Shown: piece after piece, positions 1 to 6,190 of the stretch
How the letters are laid out: each line of letters starts with the position of its first letter
How positions within the stretch are numbered: position 1 is the first letter of the stretch
Assembly: GCF_000282995.1 (NCBI RefSeq)
Contig: NZ_ALEE01000228.1
Coordinates: 1 to 6,190 of the forward strand
DNA length: 6,190 bases
Direction: 5' to 3'
Origin: Melaminivora alkalimesophila
GTDB lineage: Bacteria > Pseudomonadota > Gammaproteobacteria > Burkholderiales > Burkholderiaceae_C
The notes under the pieces: model-generated
What the model saw: the letters and a program-made list of their open reading frames with translations, nothing else
Databases searched by the model: none
Told to the model about the DNA's origin: nothing
Program-made: the position numbers and the translations under genes

Positions 1-319
1 CCAGCCACAGCACCGCCGCGGCGCGCCACGCCATGCGCGCGCCCCAGCGGCGGCGCAGCACGCGCAGGCCCAGCGCGAGCGCCAGCAACGCCGCGCAGGC
101 CCAGCCCAGCGTGCCCACCCAGGCCCAGGGATCCTGCGCGCCCACGAAGGGCTCGATGCGCCAGGCGGGCCTGGGCGGCGAGCGCTCGGACAGCCACTGC
201 AGCACCCAGCGCAGGCCGACCACCGCGGCAGGCGGCCCGAACGCCAGCCAGGCGCCCAGGCTGCCCCGCTCCGCGGCAGGGGCGCCGCTGGCGGAAGGGC
301 GTGGCAGCGGGGGGCTCAC
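1..319 (-). CDS. N-terminal part of an unrecognised membrane protein (3' end outside window)
   Basis: An open frame runs from a GTG at 319-317 to the window edge, giving 106 codons with no stop and third positions that are nearly all G or C, like the neighbouring genes. The product begins with a Pro/Ala/Ser-rich stretch of about 18 residues. A moderately hydrophobic segment follows at about residues 21-43, then a Trp/Pro/Arg-rich loop at about 44-66. Residues about 67-88 form a clear transmembrane helix (WVGTLGWACAALLALALGL), followed by an Arg cluster (RVLRRRWGAR) and the start of another hydrophobic stretch at the edge. The Arg-rich flank suggests the cytoplasmic side of an inner-membrane protein. 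I do not recognise the family. It lies 40 nt after glyS in the same direction, so co-transcription is likely. The start is uncertain: the GTG has only a weak, distant GGAG upstream, and the frame stays open back into glyS. Confidence 0.55.
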   Translation of the reverse strand, partial: MSPPLPRPSASGAPAAERGSLGAWLAFGPPAAVVGLRWVLQWLSERSPPRPAWRIEPFVGAQDPWAWVGTLGWACAALLALALGLRVLRRRWGARMAWRAAAVLWL

Positions 320-360
320 CGGCGCCGCGCCGCTCCACAGGGCGTGCGAAGCGCCCGCAT
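316..360 (-). other. 14-codon mini-ORF bridging glyS and the downstream gene
   Basis: The glyS stop and an ATG overlap as TGATG (362-358). The ATG opens a frame of 14 codons (MRALRTPCGAARRR) whose TGA overlaps the GTG start of the next gene as GTGA (319-316). Such overlaps are classic arrangements for translational coupling by terminating and re-initiating ribosomes. The peptide is Arg-rich and resembles nothing I know. It may only carry ribosomes from glyS to the next start, or it may be a chance ATG in GC-rich DNA. Confidence 0.2.
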
Positions 361-2540
361 CAGACCGCCAGCCGCGACAGGTCGGCCACCCGGTTCATCG
401 CCTGGTGCAGCCGCTTGAGCAGCCCCTGGCGATTGAGGCGCACGGCCAGATCGTCGGTATTGACCATGACGTCGTCGAAGAAGGCGTCCACCGGCGCGCG
501 CAGGGCCGCCAGGGTCTGCAGGCTCTGGCGGTAGTCGCCGCGCTCGAACTGGGCATCGGCCTCGGGCACGATGCGCTGCAGGGCCGCATACAGGTCGCGC
601 TCGGCCTGCTCCTGCAGCAGGCCCTCGCTGACGTGCGCGTCCACCGGGCCTTCGGCCTCGGCCTTCTTCAGGATATTGCCCACGCGCTTGTTGGCCGCCG
701 CCAGCGCCGGCGCCTCCTCGAGCGCGGCAAAAGCACGCACGGCGTCGAGCTGGCGCGGCACCAGCGCCAGGCGCGCCGGGCGCAGGGCGATGACCGCGTC
801 CACTTCCTGGGCGCTGTAGCCCTGCTCGCGCAGCGAGCCGGCCAGGCGCTCGTAGATGAAGTCCTCCAGCTGCGCCGCCGAGGCCGGGTCGATCAGCGCG
901 CCGAAGGCCGGCTGGCTGGCTTGCAGCAACCGCGGCAGGTCCAGCGGCAGATCGCGCTCGACCAGCATGCGGATCACGCCCAGCGCATGGCGGCGCAACG
1001 CGAAGGGATCGCGGTCGCCGGTGGGCAGGTTGCCAATGCCGAACATGCCGACCAGCGTCTCCAGCTTGTCGGCCAGCGCCACGACCAGCCCGACGTTCTC
1101 GCGCGGCAGCCCGTCGCCGGCGAAGCGCGGCTTGTAGTGGTCCTCGATGGCGCGCGCCACCTCGTCGGGCAGGCCGTCGTTGACGGCGTAGTAGCCGCCC
1201 ATCACGCCCTGCAGCTCGGGAAATTCGCCCACCATGTCGGTGACCAGGTCGGTCTTGGCCAGCAGCGCCGCGTTGTCCACGCAAGTGAGCAGGTACTCCC
1301 GCGCCACCTCGCCCTCGTGCGAATCGAGATGCAGCGCGTGCTGGTCGGCCAGTGCATCGAAGAGTTGTTCGCCGATCGCCCTGGCGATGGCCCGGACGCG
1401 CTCCACGCGCTCGCCCTGGGTGCCCAGCTTGTTGTGGTAGACCACCTTGGCGAGCTGCTCGACGCGGCTGGCCAGGGTTTTCTTGCGGTCCTGGTCGTAG
1501 AAGAACTTGGCATCCGCCAGGCGCGGGCGCACCACGCGCTCGTTGCCCTGGATGACGGCGCCCGGGTCCTCGGGCGAGATGTTGCTCACCACCAGGAAGC
1601 GGTGCGTCAGGCGGCCATCCGCGTCCAGCAGCGGAAAGTATTTCTGGTTGGCCTTCATGGTGAGGATCAGGCACTCCTGCGGCACGGCCAGGAACTCCTC
1701 GTCGAAGCTGCAGACCAGCACGTTCGGGCGCTCGACCAGCGCCGTGACCTCGTCGAGCAACGCCTCGTCCTCGATCGGCCGCACGCCGCCGCCCACCCGG
1801 GCCGCGGCCGCTTCGAGCTGGCGCGCGATCTCGGCGCGGCGCTCGGCGAAGCTGGCGATCACGGCGCCCTCCTCGCGCAGCTGCTCGGCGTAGCTGTCGG
1901 CATCCTTCAGGACCACCGGCTCGGCCTGCGCCTCGAAGCGGTGGCCATGTGTCTCGCGCCCGGCCTCCAGCCCCAGCGCCTGCACGCCCGCCACCACCTG
2001 GCTGCCGTGCAGCGCCACCAACCCATGCGCCGGGCGCACGAAGTGGACGCTGCTCCAGCCGTCGGCCAACTGGTAGCGCATGACCTTGGGGATGGGCAGG
2101 TGGCGGATCGCCTCGTCCAGCGCCTTCTGCAGCCCCTCGGCCAGCGACGCGCCGCGCGCCGTGCTCTGGTAGTACAGCACCTCTGCCTTGCCGTCGTGCA
2201 CCCGCTTCAGCCCGGTCGCCGCCACGGAAGGCTCCGCACCCAGCGAGGCCAATTTCTTGAGCAGCGCCGGCGTGGGCGCGCCATCCTGCGCGAAGCCCAC
2301 GGACACCGGCATGAGCTTTTGCTCGACCGCGCGATCGGGCGCCACCGCCAGCACGTCCGTGATGTGCGCGGCCAGCCGGCGCGGCGAGGCGTAGGCGGTG
2401 CACTGCCCGCCCTGCACCACCAGGCCCTGCTGGCGCAAGTGCTCGAACAGCACGCCGGCAAAGGCCTCCCCCAGCTTCTGCAGGGCCTTGGGCGGAAGTT
2501 CTTCGACGAAAAGTTCGACAAGCAGGTTGGCGGTGGTCAT
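360..2540 (-). CDS. glyS: Glycyl-tRNA synthetase beta subunit
   Basis: The beta subunit of the bacterial alpha2beta2 glycyl-tRNA synthetase supplies most of the tRNA recognition, while the alpha subunit carries the class II catalytic core. The cytoplasmic enzyme charges tRNA-Gly using ATP and glycine. The product is 726 residues, slightly longer than the 689-residue E. coli protein, with extra sequence around residues 395-425. Family hallmarks run the full length: LLVELFVEELPPKAL (6-20), THGHRF (197-202), LTMKANQKYFPL (293-304), GNERVVRPRLADAKFF (332-347), KTDLVTDMVGEFPELQGVMG (429-448), YKPRFAGD (469-476) and GDRDPFALRRHALGV (508-522). The C-terminal part matches the DALR-like anticodon-binding region, with KRVGNILKKA (618-627) and a late DAFFDDVMVNTDDLAVRLNR (685-704). 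The ATG is chosen because the conserved N-terminus begins directly after it and no in-frame start lies just upstream. Its Shine-Dalgarno is weak (AGAGA about 8 nt upstream). It follows glyQ by 108 nt. Confidence 0.98.
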   Translation of the reverse strand: MTTANLLVELFVEELPPKALQKLGEAFAGVLFEHLRQQGLVVQGGQCTAYASPRRLAAHITDVLAVAPDRAVEQKLMPVSVGFAQDGAPTPALLKKLASLGAEPSVAATGLKRVHDGKAEVLYYQSTARGASLAEGLQKALDEAIRHLPIPKVMRYQLADGWSSVHFVRPAHGLVALHGSQVVAGVQALGLEAGRETHGHRFEAQAEPVVLKDADSYAEQLREEGAVIASFAERRAEIARQLEAAAARVGGGVRPIEDEALLDEVTALVERPNVLVCSFDEEFLAVPQECLILTMKANQKYFPLLDADGRLTHRFLVVSNISPEDPGAVIQGNERVVRPRLADAKFFYDQDRKKTLASRVEQLAKVVYHNKLGTQGERVERVRAIARAIGEQLFDALADQHALHLDSHEGEVAREYLLTCVDNAALLAKTDLVTDMVGEFPELQGVMGGYYAVNDGLPDEVARAIEDHYKPRFAGDGLPRENVGLVVALADKLETLVGMFGIGNLPTGDRDPFALRRHALGVIRMLVERDLPLDLPRLLQASQPAFGALIDPASAAQLEDFIYERLAGSLREQGYSAQEVDAVIALRPARLALVPRQLDAVRAFAALEEAPALAAANKRVGNILKKAEAEGPVDAHVSEGLLQEQAERDLYAALQRIVPEADAQFERGDYRQSLQTLAALRAPVDAFFDDVMVNTDDLAVRLNRQGLLKRLHQAMNRVADLSRLAV

Positions 2541-2615
2541 GGGAAGGTCTCTGGGGCGGTGCGCGTGCTCCGGGCGTGGGCGGCGGGCAAGCGAGGAATG
2601 GCGAAAACGGTGGGA

Positions 2616-2632
2616 GCGGGGCCGGGCCCCGC
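2616..2632 (-). repeat. Perfect GC hairpin in the glyQ-glyS spacer
   Basis: GCGGGGC (2616-2622) and GCCCCGC (2626-2632) are perfect 7-bp inverted arms with a 3-nt loop, 16 nt after the glyQ stop. In the transcript this would be a very stable stem-loop. The following bases are UCCCACCG rather than a U-run, so it does not look like an intrinsic terminator. It could stabilise or mark a processing end of the glyQ message, pause polymerase, or be a chance product of high GC. Confidence 0.5.
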
Positions 2633-2648
2633 AGAAAGACCGGCGGGC

Positions 2649-3596
2649 TCAGGCTGCCTTGCGCGCCTGGGGCTGCGATTGCCCGGCAGCGCGTGCCAGC
2701 TCGGCCAGGACTTCCTCGGCGTGGGCGCGCGGCGCCATGGGAAAGCCCAGGCGGGCGCGGCTGTCGAGGTAGCTCTTCGCCACGGCGCGCGCCAGGTTGC
2801 GGATGCGACCGATGTAGGCGGCGCGCTCGGTCACGGAAATCGCCCCGCGCGCGTCCAGCAGGTTGAAGGTGTGGGCCGCCTTGAGCACCTGCTCGTAGGC
2901 CGGCAGGGCCAGCTGCTCGGCCATCAGGTGCTGGGCCTGGCGCTCGTGCGCGCCGAACGCGGTGAACAGGAACTCGGCGTCGGAGTGCTCGAAGTTGTAG
3001 GTGGACTGCTCCACCTCGTTCTGGTGGTACACGTCGCCGTAGGTCAGGCCTTCGGTCCACGTCAGGTTGTAGACGTTGTCCACGCCCTGCAGGTACATGG
3101 CCAGGCGCTCCAGCCCGTAGGTGATCTCGCCCGTGGCGGGCCGGCAGTCGATGCCGCCGACCTGCTGGAAGTAGGTGAACTGCGTCACTTCCATGCCGTT
3201 GAGCCACACCTCCCAACCCAGGCCCCAGGCGCCGAGCGTGGGGTTTTCCCAGTCGTCCTCGACGAAGCGGATGTCGTTTTGCTTCAGGTCGAAACCCAGG
3301 GCTTCGAGGCTGCCCAGGTACAGCTCCAGGATGTTCGCCGGCGCGGGCTTCAACACCACCTGGTACTGGTAATAGTGCTGCAGGCGGTTGGGATTGTCGC
3401 CGTAGCGCCCATCCTTCGGGCGGCGGCTGGGCTGCACATAGGCGGCGCGCCACGGCTCGGGCCCGATGGCGCGCAGGAAAGTGGCGGTGTGCGAGGTGCC
3501 AGCGCCGACTTCCATGTCGTAGGGCTGCAGGAGCGCGCAGCCCTGGTTCGCCCAGTAGGACTGCAGTTGCTGGATGATCTGTTGGAAGGTCGGCAT
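2649..3596 (-). CDS. glyQ: Glycyl-tRNA synthetase alpha subunit
   Basis: The alpha subunit carries the class II aminoacyl-tRNA synthetase core that activates glycine with ATP and partners the GlyS beta subunit in an alpha2beta2 enzyme. The product is 315 residues, normal for the family (E. coli 303). Nearly the whole sequence is recognisable: [20 protein letters not shown] (19-38), [20 protein letters not shown] (54-73, motif 2 region), [20 protein letters not shown] (111-130), [20 protein letters not shown] (132-151), [20 protein letters not shown] (156-175, motif 3), and [20 protein letters not shown] (245-264). The tail after about residue 290 is Ala/Gln-rich and variable. The ATG at 3596-3594 fits the conserved MxTFQQII N-terminus. 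The bases before it (TTTTCCGCC) contain no Shine-Dalgarno. A -10-like element and a leader hairpin lie just upstream, and a terminator separates the gene from lpdV, so glyQ-glyS is probably its own transcription unit. Confidence 0.98.
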   Translation of the reverse strand: MPTFQQIIQQLQSYWANQGCALLQPYDMEVGAGTSHTATFLRAIGPEPWRAAYVQPSRRPKDGRYGDNPNRLQHYYQYQVVLKPAPANILELYLGSLEALGFDLKQNDIRFVEDDWENPTLGAWGLGWEVWLNGMEVTQFTYFQQVGGIDCRPATGEITYGLERLAMYLQGVDNVYNLTWTEGLTYGDVYHQNEVEQSTYNFEHSDAEFLFTAFGAHERQAQHLMAEQLALPAYEQVLKAAHTFNLLDARGAISVTERAAYIGRIRNLARAVAKSYLDSRARLGFPMAPRAHAEEVLAELARAAGQSQPQARKAA

Positions 3597-3612
3597 GGCG
3601 GAAAAGCAGGAC

Positions 3613-3637
3613 AAAAAGCGCACGGCGGGGCGTGCGC
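3613..3637 (-). promoter_or_regulatory. Leader hairpin plus U5 before glyQ (possible attenuator or late terminator)
   Basis: Perfect 7-bp arms GCGCACG (3618-3624) and CGTGCGC (3631-3637) flank a 6-nt loop. In the minus-strand transcript the stem is followed at once by five U residues (3617-3613) and then GUCCUG. This has the shape of a short intrinsic terminator placed 17 nt before the glyQ ATG. If transcription starts from the nearby -10, the hairpin would sit at the very 5' end of the mRNA. It could be an attenuator, a 5' stabilising stem-loop, or a backup terminator for read-through from lpdV. The stem and U-run are seen directly; the role is inferred. Confidence 0.5.
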
Positions 3638-3646
3638 GGAAGGGGT

Positions 3647-3652
3647 ATTTTA
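3647..3652 (-). promoter_or_regulatory. Candidate -10 element of the glyQ-glyS promoter
   Basis: Minus-strand TAAAAT matches the sigma-70 -10 consensus at five of six positions and is one of the few AT-rich spots in the region. It lies about 50 nt before the glyQ start and downstream of the lpdV terminator. No good -35 is visible at 16-18 nt spacing, where the sequence is near CCTGTG. The promoter may therefore be weak or activator-dependent. The predicted start would be near 3637-3641, giving a leader of about 41-45 nt. Confidence 0.45.
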
Positions 3653-3656
3653 GGCC

Positions 3657-3672
3657 GTGGCGCCTGCGCCAC
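3657..3672. repeat. Perfect palindrome just upstream of the candidate glyQ -10
   Basis: GTGGCGC (3657-3663), a 2-nt centre, and GCGCCAC (3666-3672) form a perfect 16-bp dyad. It starts 4 bp upstream of the candidate -10 and fills most of the -10/-35 spacer. A dyad here could be an operator for a dimeric regulator. I know of no named regulator with this exact site, and high GC makes such dyads commoner by chance. Confidence 0.4.
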
Positions 3673-3702
3673 AGGGCGGGCGGCCTGGCGGCCCCGGAGG
3701 CA

Positions 3703-3720
3703 GGAAGGCCAGAACCTTCC
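3703..3720. repeat. Inverted repeat between the lpdV terminator and the glyQ promoter
   Basis: GGAAGG (3703-3708) and CCTTCC (3715-3720) are perfect 6-bp arms around a 6-nt loop, starting 9 nt after the T-run of the lpdV terminator on the minus strand. No U-tract follows. It may be a secondary stem-loop protecting or trimming the 3' end, a protein site upstream of the glyQ promoter, or chance. Confidence 0.3.
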
Positions 3721-3729
3721 GATGCGCAC

Positions 3730-3762
3730 AAAAAAAGGCGCGTCGACCTTCGCCGGCGCGCC
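3730..3762 (-). terminator. Intrinsic terminator of the bkd operon after lpdV
   Basis: On the minus strand GGCGCG (3762-3757) pairs perfectly with CGCGCC (3742-3737). Inside, after one C/A mismatch, CGGC pairs with GTCG (one G-U) around a GAAG loop. Seven U residues (3736-3730) follow the stem immediately. The stem starts 22 nt after the lpdV stop. This is a textbook rho-independent terminator. It works only in the minus direction, since the plus strand has no matching T-run. Confidence 0.88.
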
Positions 3763-3784
3763 CTGGCTGACGGCTGGAATTTCG

Positions 3785-5188
3785 TCAGATATGCAGCGCC
3801 TGCCCCAGCGCCCGCAGCGCCGCCTCCTGCGCCGCCTCGCCCAGCGTCGGGTGGGCGTGGATGGTGTGGGCCACGTCCTCCAGCCGCGCGCCCATCTCGA
3901 TGGACTGGCCGAAGGCCGCCGACAGCTCGGCCACGCCGCGCCCCACCGCCTGCCAACCCAGGATCAGGTGGTTGTCGCGCCGCGCGACCACGCGCACGAA
4001 GCCGCCGGTGGCCTGCAGCGTCATGGCACGGCCGTTGGCCGCCAGCGGAAAGGCCGCGTCGATGCAATCGAGCCCGGCGGCGCGCGCCTCGGCCGGGGTC
4101 TTGCCGACGACCACCACCTCCGGGTCGGTGAAGCACACGGCCGGGATCACGCTCGGCTCGAAGCGGCGGTTCTGGCCGGCGATCTGCTCGGCCACCACCG
4201 TACCCTGCGCCATGGCGCGGTGCGCGAGCATCGGCTCGCCCGTCAGGTCGCCGATCGCCCAGACGTTGCGCATGGAGGTGCGGCAATGGGCGTCGATCGC
4301 CACGTGGCGCCCGGCCATGTCCAGTTGCAGCGACTCCAGCCCGAAGCCCGAAGTGCGCGGCCGGCGACCGACGGCGACCAGCACGCGCTCGGCCGGCAGC
4401 GCGAACTCGTCGGCCTGGGCGTTGCGCACGTGCACGCCCTCGGCCGCGTCCCAGCCGAGCACGCTGCAGCCCAGGTGCAGTACCACGCCGCTTTTCTTGA
4501 GCGATTCCAGCACCGGCTGGGTCAGCTCCTCGTCGTAGCTGGGCAGGACGCGCTGCGCGGCCTCGACCACCGTGACCTCCACGCCCAGCTTGCGGTAGGC
4601 GATGCCCAGCTCCAGCCCGATGTAGCCCGCGCCGACCACCACCAGGCTGCGCGGCAGCGCCTCGGGCGAGAGCGCGTCGGTGGACGACCAGATGGCGCCA
4701 CCGAAAGGCATGGAAGGCAGCGCCACGGGCTCCGACCCGGTGGCTAGCAGCAGGTGCTCGCAGCGCACGCGCTGCGGCTCGCCGCCGCCGTCGGCCTGCA
4801 CGCGCACCGTCTTGCCGTCCTCGATGTGGGCCCAGCCCTTGAGCACGCGCACGCCCGCCTTGCGCAGCAATCCGCCGACGCCGCCCGTCAGGCGCGAGAC
4901 GATGCCGTCCTTCCAGCGCACGGTCTTGGCGATGTCGATCTGCGGCTGCTGCACGCGGATGCCCAGCGGCGAGTCGCCGGCCTGTTCGAGTGCGCGTTCG
5001 AACTCCTGGGCGGCGTGGATCAGCGCCTTGGAGGGGATGCAGCCGATGTTCAGGCAGGTGCCGCCGGGCTGTGCGCCCTCGACCAGCACGGTGGGAATGC
5101 CCAGCTGGCCCGCGCGGATGGCCGCCACGTAGCCGCCGGGGCCTCCGCCGATGACCAGCAGCGTGGTCGTGATGTCCTTTTGCGTCAT
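3785..5188 (-). CDS. lpdV: Lipoamide dehydrogenase (E3) of the branched-chain 2-oxo acid dehydrogenase complex
   Basis: This FAD flavoprotein reoxidises the dihydrolipoyl group of the E2 subunit and passes electrons to NAD+. The product is 467 residues, standard for E3. The FAD-binding motif is [17 protein letters not shown] (14-30). The redox disulfide is GGTCLNIGC with C45 and C50, followed by IPSKALIH. The NAD-binding motif is [12 protein letters not shown] (184-195) and the second FAD contact is AIGD (311-314). The C-terminal active-site base is in [10 protein letters not shown] (H446, E451). The sequence closely resembles the Pseudomonas LpdV type, for example [25 protein letters not shown] and a C-terminal [11 protein letters not shown], rather than the general Lpd of the pyruvate or 2-oxoglutarate complexes. 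Its position right after bkdB agrees. The ATG at 5188 is preferred because a GAGGTGA site lies 8 nt upstream and the FAD motif follows at the usual distance. A further ATG at 5242 would overlap bkdB and add 18 unrelated residues. Confidence 0.96.
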   Translation of the reverse strand: MTQKDITTTLLVIGGGPGGYVAAIRAGQLGIPTVLVEGAQPGGTCLNIGCIPSKALIHAAQEFERALEQAGDSPLGIRVQQPQIDIAKTVRWKDGIVSRLTGGVGGLLRKAGVRVLKGWAHIEDGKTVRVQADGGGEPQRVRCEHLLLATGSEPVALPSMPFGGAIWSSTDALSPEALPRSLVVVGAGYIGLELGIAYRKLGVEVTVVEAAQRVLPSYDEELTQPVLESLKKSGVVLHLGCSVLGWDAAEGVHVRNAQADEFALPAERVLVAVGRRPRTSGFGLESLQLDMAGRHVAIDAHCRTSMRNVWAIGDLTGEPMLAHRAMAQGTVVAEQIAGQNRRFEPSVIPAVCFTDPEVVVVGKTPAEARAAGLDCIDAAFPLAANGRAMTLQATGGFVRVVARRDNHLILGWQAVGRGVAELSAAFGQSIEMGARLEDVAHTIHAHPTLGEAAQEAALRALGQALHI

Positions 5189-5196
5189 GTTTCTTC

Positions 5197-5203
5197 TCAC
5201 CTC
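5197..5203 (-). promoter_or_regulatory. Ribosome binding site of lpdV overlapping the bkdB stop
   Basis: Minus-strand GAGGTGA (5203-5197) matches seven bases of the anti-Shine-Dalgarno complement and lies 8 nt before the lpdV ATG. It overlaps the last two bases of the bkdB TGA (5204-5202), so bkdB termination and lpdV initiation are physically linked. The site decides the lpdV start at 5188. Confidence 0.8.
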
Positions 5204-6190
5204 ACTCCACGAACAGCAGCGCCGGGTTTTCCAGCAGCGCACGCACGGCCTGGATGAAGCGCGCCGCGTCCATGCCGTCGACCACGCGGTGGTCGAACGA
5301 CGAGGACAGGTTCATCAACTGGCGCGCCACCACCTGGCCGCCCCGCAGCATCGGGCGCTCGACCATGCGGTTCACGCCCACGATCGCCACTTCCGGGTGG
5401 TTGATGACCGGGGTGCTGACGATGCCACCCAGCGCCCCGAGGCTGGTCAGGGTGATGGTCGAGCCCGAGAGCTCGTCGCGCGCCGCACGGCCGCTGCGCG
5501 CCCCCTCCGCCACGCGCGCCACGCCGGCGGCGCATTGCCACAGGTCCAGGCTTTCCGCATGGCGCAGCACCGGCACCATCAGGCCGCCGTCGGTCTGCGT
5601 GGCGATGCCCAGGTGCACCGCCTCGTAGCGCGTGACCGTGCCGGCCTCGTCGTCGTAGCGGGCGTTGATCTGGGGAAAGTCGCGCAGGGCCAGCACCATG
5701 GCGCGCGCCAGGAAGGGCAGCAGCGTGAGCTTGCCGCGCGTCGCGCCGTGGCGCTGGTTGAGCTGCTGGCGCAGCGCCTCCAGCTCGGTCACGTCCATTT
5801 CCTCGACGTAGCTGAAGTGCGGGATGCGGCGCTTGGCCTCCTGCATCTTCTGGGCGATGCGGCGGCGCAGCCCGATGACCGGGATGACCTCCTCGCCGTG
5901 GCGCTCGACGTACTGGGAGGACACGGCGCCCACGGGCTGGCCACCGCCCTCCGCCCAGGCCTGCAGGTCCTCGTGCAGGATGCGCCCGGCGGGCCCACTG
6001 CCGTGCACCAGCCGCAGGTCGATGCCCATGTCCAGCGCCTGGCGGCGCACCGCGGGCGAGGCCAGCGGCGGCTCATCCGCCTTGCGCGCGCGCGGCACCG
6101 GCGCCGCGGCACGGGCAGCGGCCGGGGCCGGCGCTGGCGTGCTGGCCTTGGGCGCGGGCGCCGGGGCCGCCTGGGGCTCCGGAGCGGCGG
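5202..6190 (-). CDS. bkdB: Dihydrolipoyl acyltransferase (E2) of the branched-chain 2-oxo acid dehydrogenase complex (5' end outside window)
   Basis: E2 forms the core of the complex that degrades the keto acids of valine, leucine and isoleucine, moving the branched acyl group from lipoyl-lysine to CoA. About 328 C-terminal residues are visible. The first 34 or so are an Ala/Pro-rich flexible linker with scattered charges. A peripheral subunit-binding domain follows at visible residues about 42-78 ([20 protein letters not shown], then [13 protein letters not shown]), which holds E1 or E3. The rest is the acyltransferase core: [59 protein letters not shown] and the active site [14 protein letters not shown], with the catalytic His at codon 5291-5289 and the Asp four residues on. 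The match to Pseudomonas BkdB ([20 protein letters not shown]) favours branched-chain E2 over the pyruvate or succinyl types. A GTG at 6098 is internal, since the linker continues in frame before it. The lipoyl domain should lie beyond 6190. Confidence 0.96.
   Translation of the reverse strand, partial: AAPEPQAAPAPAPKASTPAPAPAAARAAAPVPRARKADEPPLASPAVRRQALDMGIDLRLVHGSGPAGRILHEDLQAWAEGGGQPVGAVSSQYVERHGEEVIPVIGLRRRIAQKMQEAKRRIPHFSYVEEMDVTELEALRQQLNQRHGATRGKLTLLPFLARAMVLALRDFPQINARYDDEAGTVTRYEAVHLGIATQTDGGLMVPVLRHAESLDLWQCAAGVARVAEGARSGRAARDELSGSTITLTSLGALGGIVSTPVINHPEVAIVGVNRMVERPMLRGGQVVARQLMNLSSSFDHRVVDGMDAARFIQAVRALLENPALLFVE

Noticed and set aside
33..3653. A 1206-codon open frame on the plus strand antisense to glyS and glyQ
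   Set aside because: It is antisense to two certain genes, and its product is low-complexity (Arg/Gln/His/Leu/Val/Ala-rich) without domains. Long antisense frames like this arise from strong G/C bias at third positions, which removes stop codons on the opposite strand.
316..3729. A 1137-codon open frame on the minus strand in another frame across glyQ and glyS
   Set aside because: It is a frame-shadow of glyQ and glyS with an Arg/Ala/Gly/Pro-rich product. The other minus frames encode well-matched full-length synthetase subunits.
3597..3784. T-box or other known riboswitch in the glyQ leader
   Set aside because: The predicted leader is only about 40-45 nt, and no T-box sequence or glycine-riboswitch core is visible.
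3632..4747. A 371-codon plus-strand open frame antisense to lpdV
   Set aside because: Its His/Arg/Gln-rich translation has no recognisable motifs, and the minus frame encodes a complete E3 with all catalytic motifs.
5189..5242. An 18-residue N-terminal extension of lpdV starting at an ATG at 5242
   Set aside because: It would overlap bkdB, its residues ([10 protein letters not shown]...) are unlike E3 N-termini, and the start at 5188 has a seven-base ribosome binding site at the right spacing.
6096..6098. GTG at 6098 as the start of the acyltransferase
   Set aside because: The frame continues upstream to the window edge as an Ala/Pro-rich linker typical of E2 proteins, so the GTG is an internal valine codon.
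6099..6190. Ala/Pro-rich repeat-like stretch at the window edge as a DNA repeat
   Set aside because: It is explained as the coding sequence of the flexible E2 linker; no exact tandem unit is present.

Overview
The window is very GC-rich with strong G/C bias at third codon positions. All recognisable genes lie on the minus strand. The protein sequences point to a proteobacterium, most likely a betaproteobacterium of the Burkholderiales (Comamonadaceae-like). The alpha2beta2-type glycyl-tRNA synthetase and a Pseudomonas-style branched-chain keto acid dehydrogenase fit this. The taxon is inferred from protein similarity remembered by eye, not from a search.

In the direction of transcription (high to low coordinates) the layout is as follows. 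(1) 6190-5202 is the C-terminal two thirds of the E2 dihydrolipoyl acyltransferase of the branched-chain 2-oxo acid dehydrogenase complex (bkdB), cut by the window edge. (2) 5188-3785 is its dedicated E3 lipoamide dehydrogenase (lpdV), 13 nt downstream, with a strong ribosome binding site that overlaps the bkdB stop codon. (3) 3784-3597 is a 188-nt intergenic region. It holds a convincing intrinsic terminator for the bkd operon, two further perfect inverted repeats, a -10-like element, and a hairpin followed by T5 just before glyQ. (4) 3596-2649 is glyQ and 2540-360 is glyS, the alpha and beta subunits of glycyl-tRNA synthetase. They are separated by 108 nt containing a perfect GC hairpin without a U-tract. 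(5) 319-1 is the start of an unrecognised membrane protein. It is linked to glyS by a 14-codon mini-ORF that overlaps the stop before it and the start after it.

Functionally the window holds two ordinary units: the 3' end of a valine/leucine/isoleucine catabolic operon, and an essential translation operon. The terminator and new promoter region between them suggest they are transcribed independently. I see no defence system, mobile element, CRISPR array, or tRNA or rRNA gene. The most interesting part is the compact set of inverted repeats before glyQ: a symmetric element just upstream of the -10, and a 5'-terminal hairpin plus U5 in the predicted leader. glyQ also has no visible Shine-Dalgarno sequence. 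Together these raise the possibility of regulated expression of the synthetase operon.
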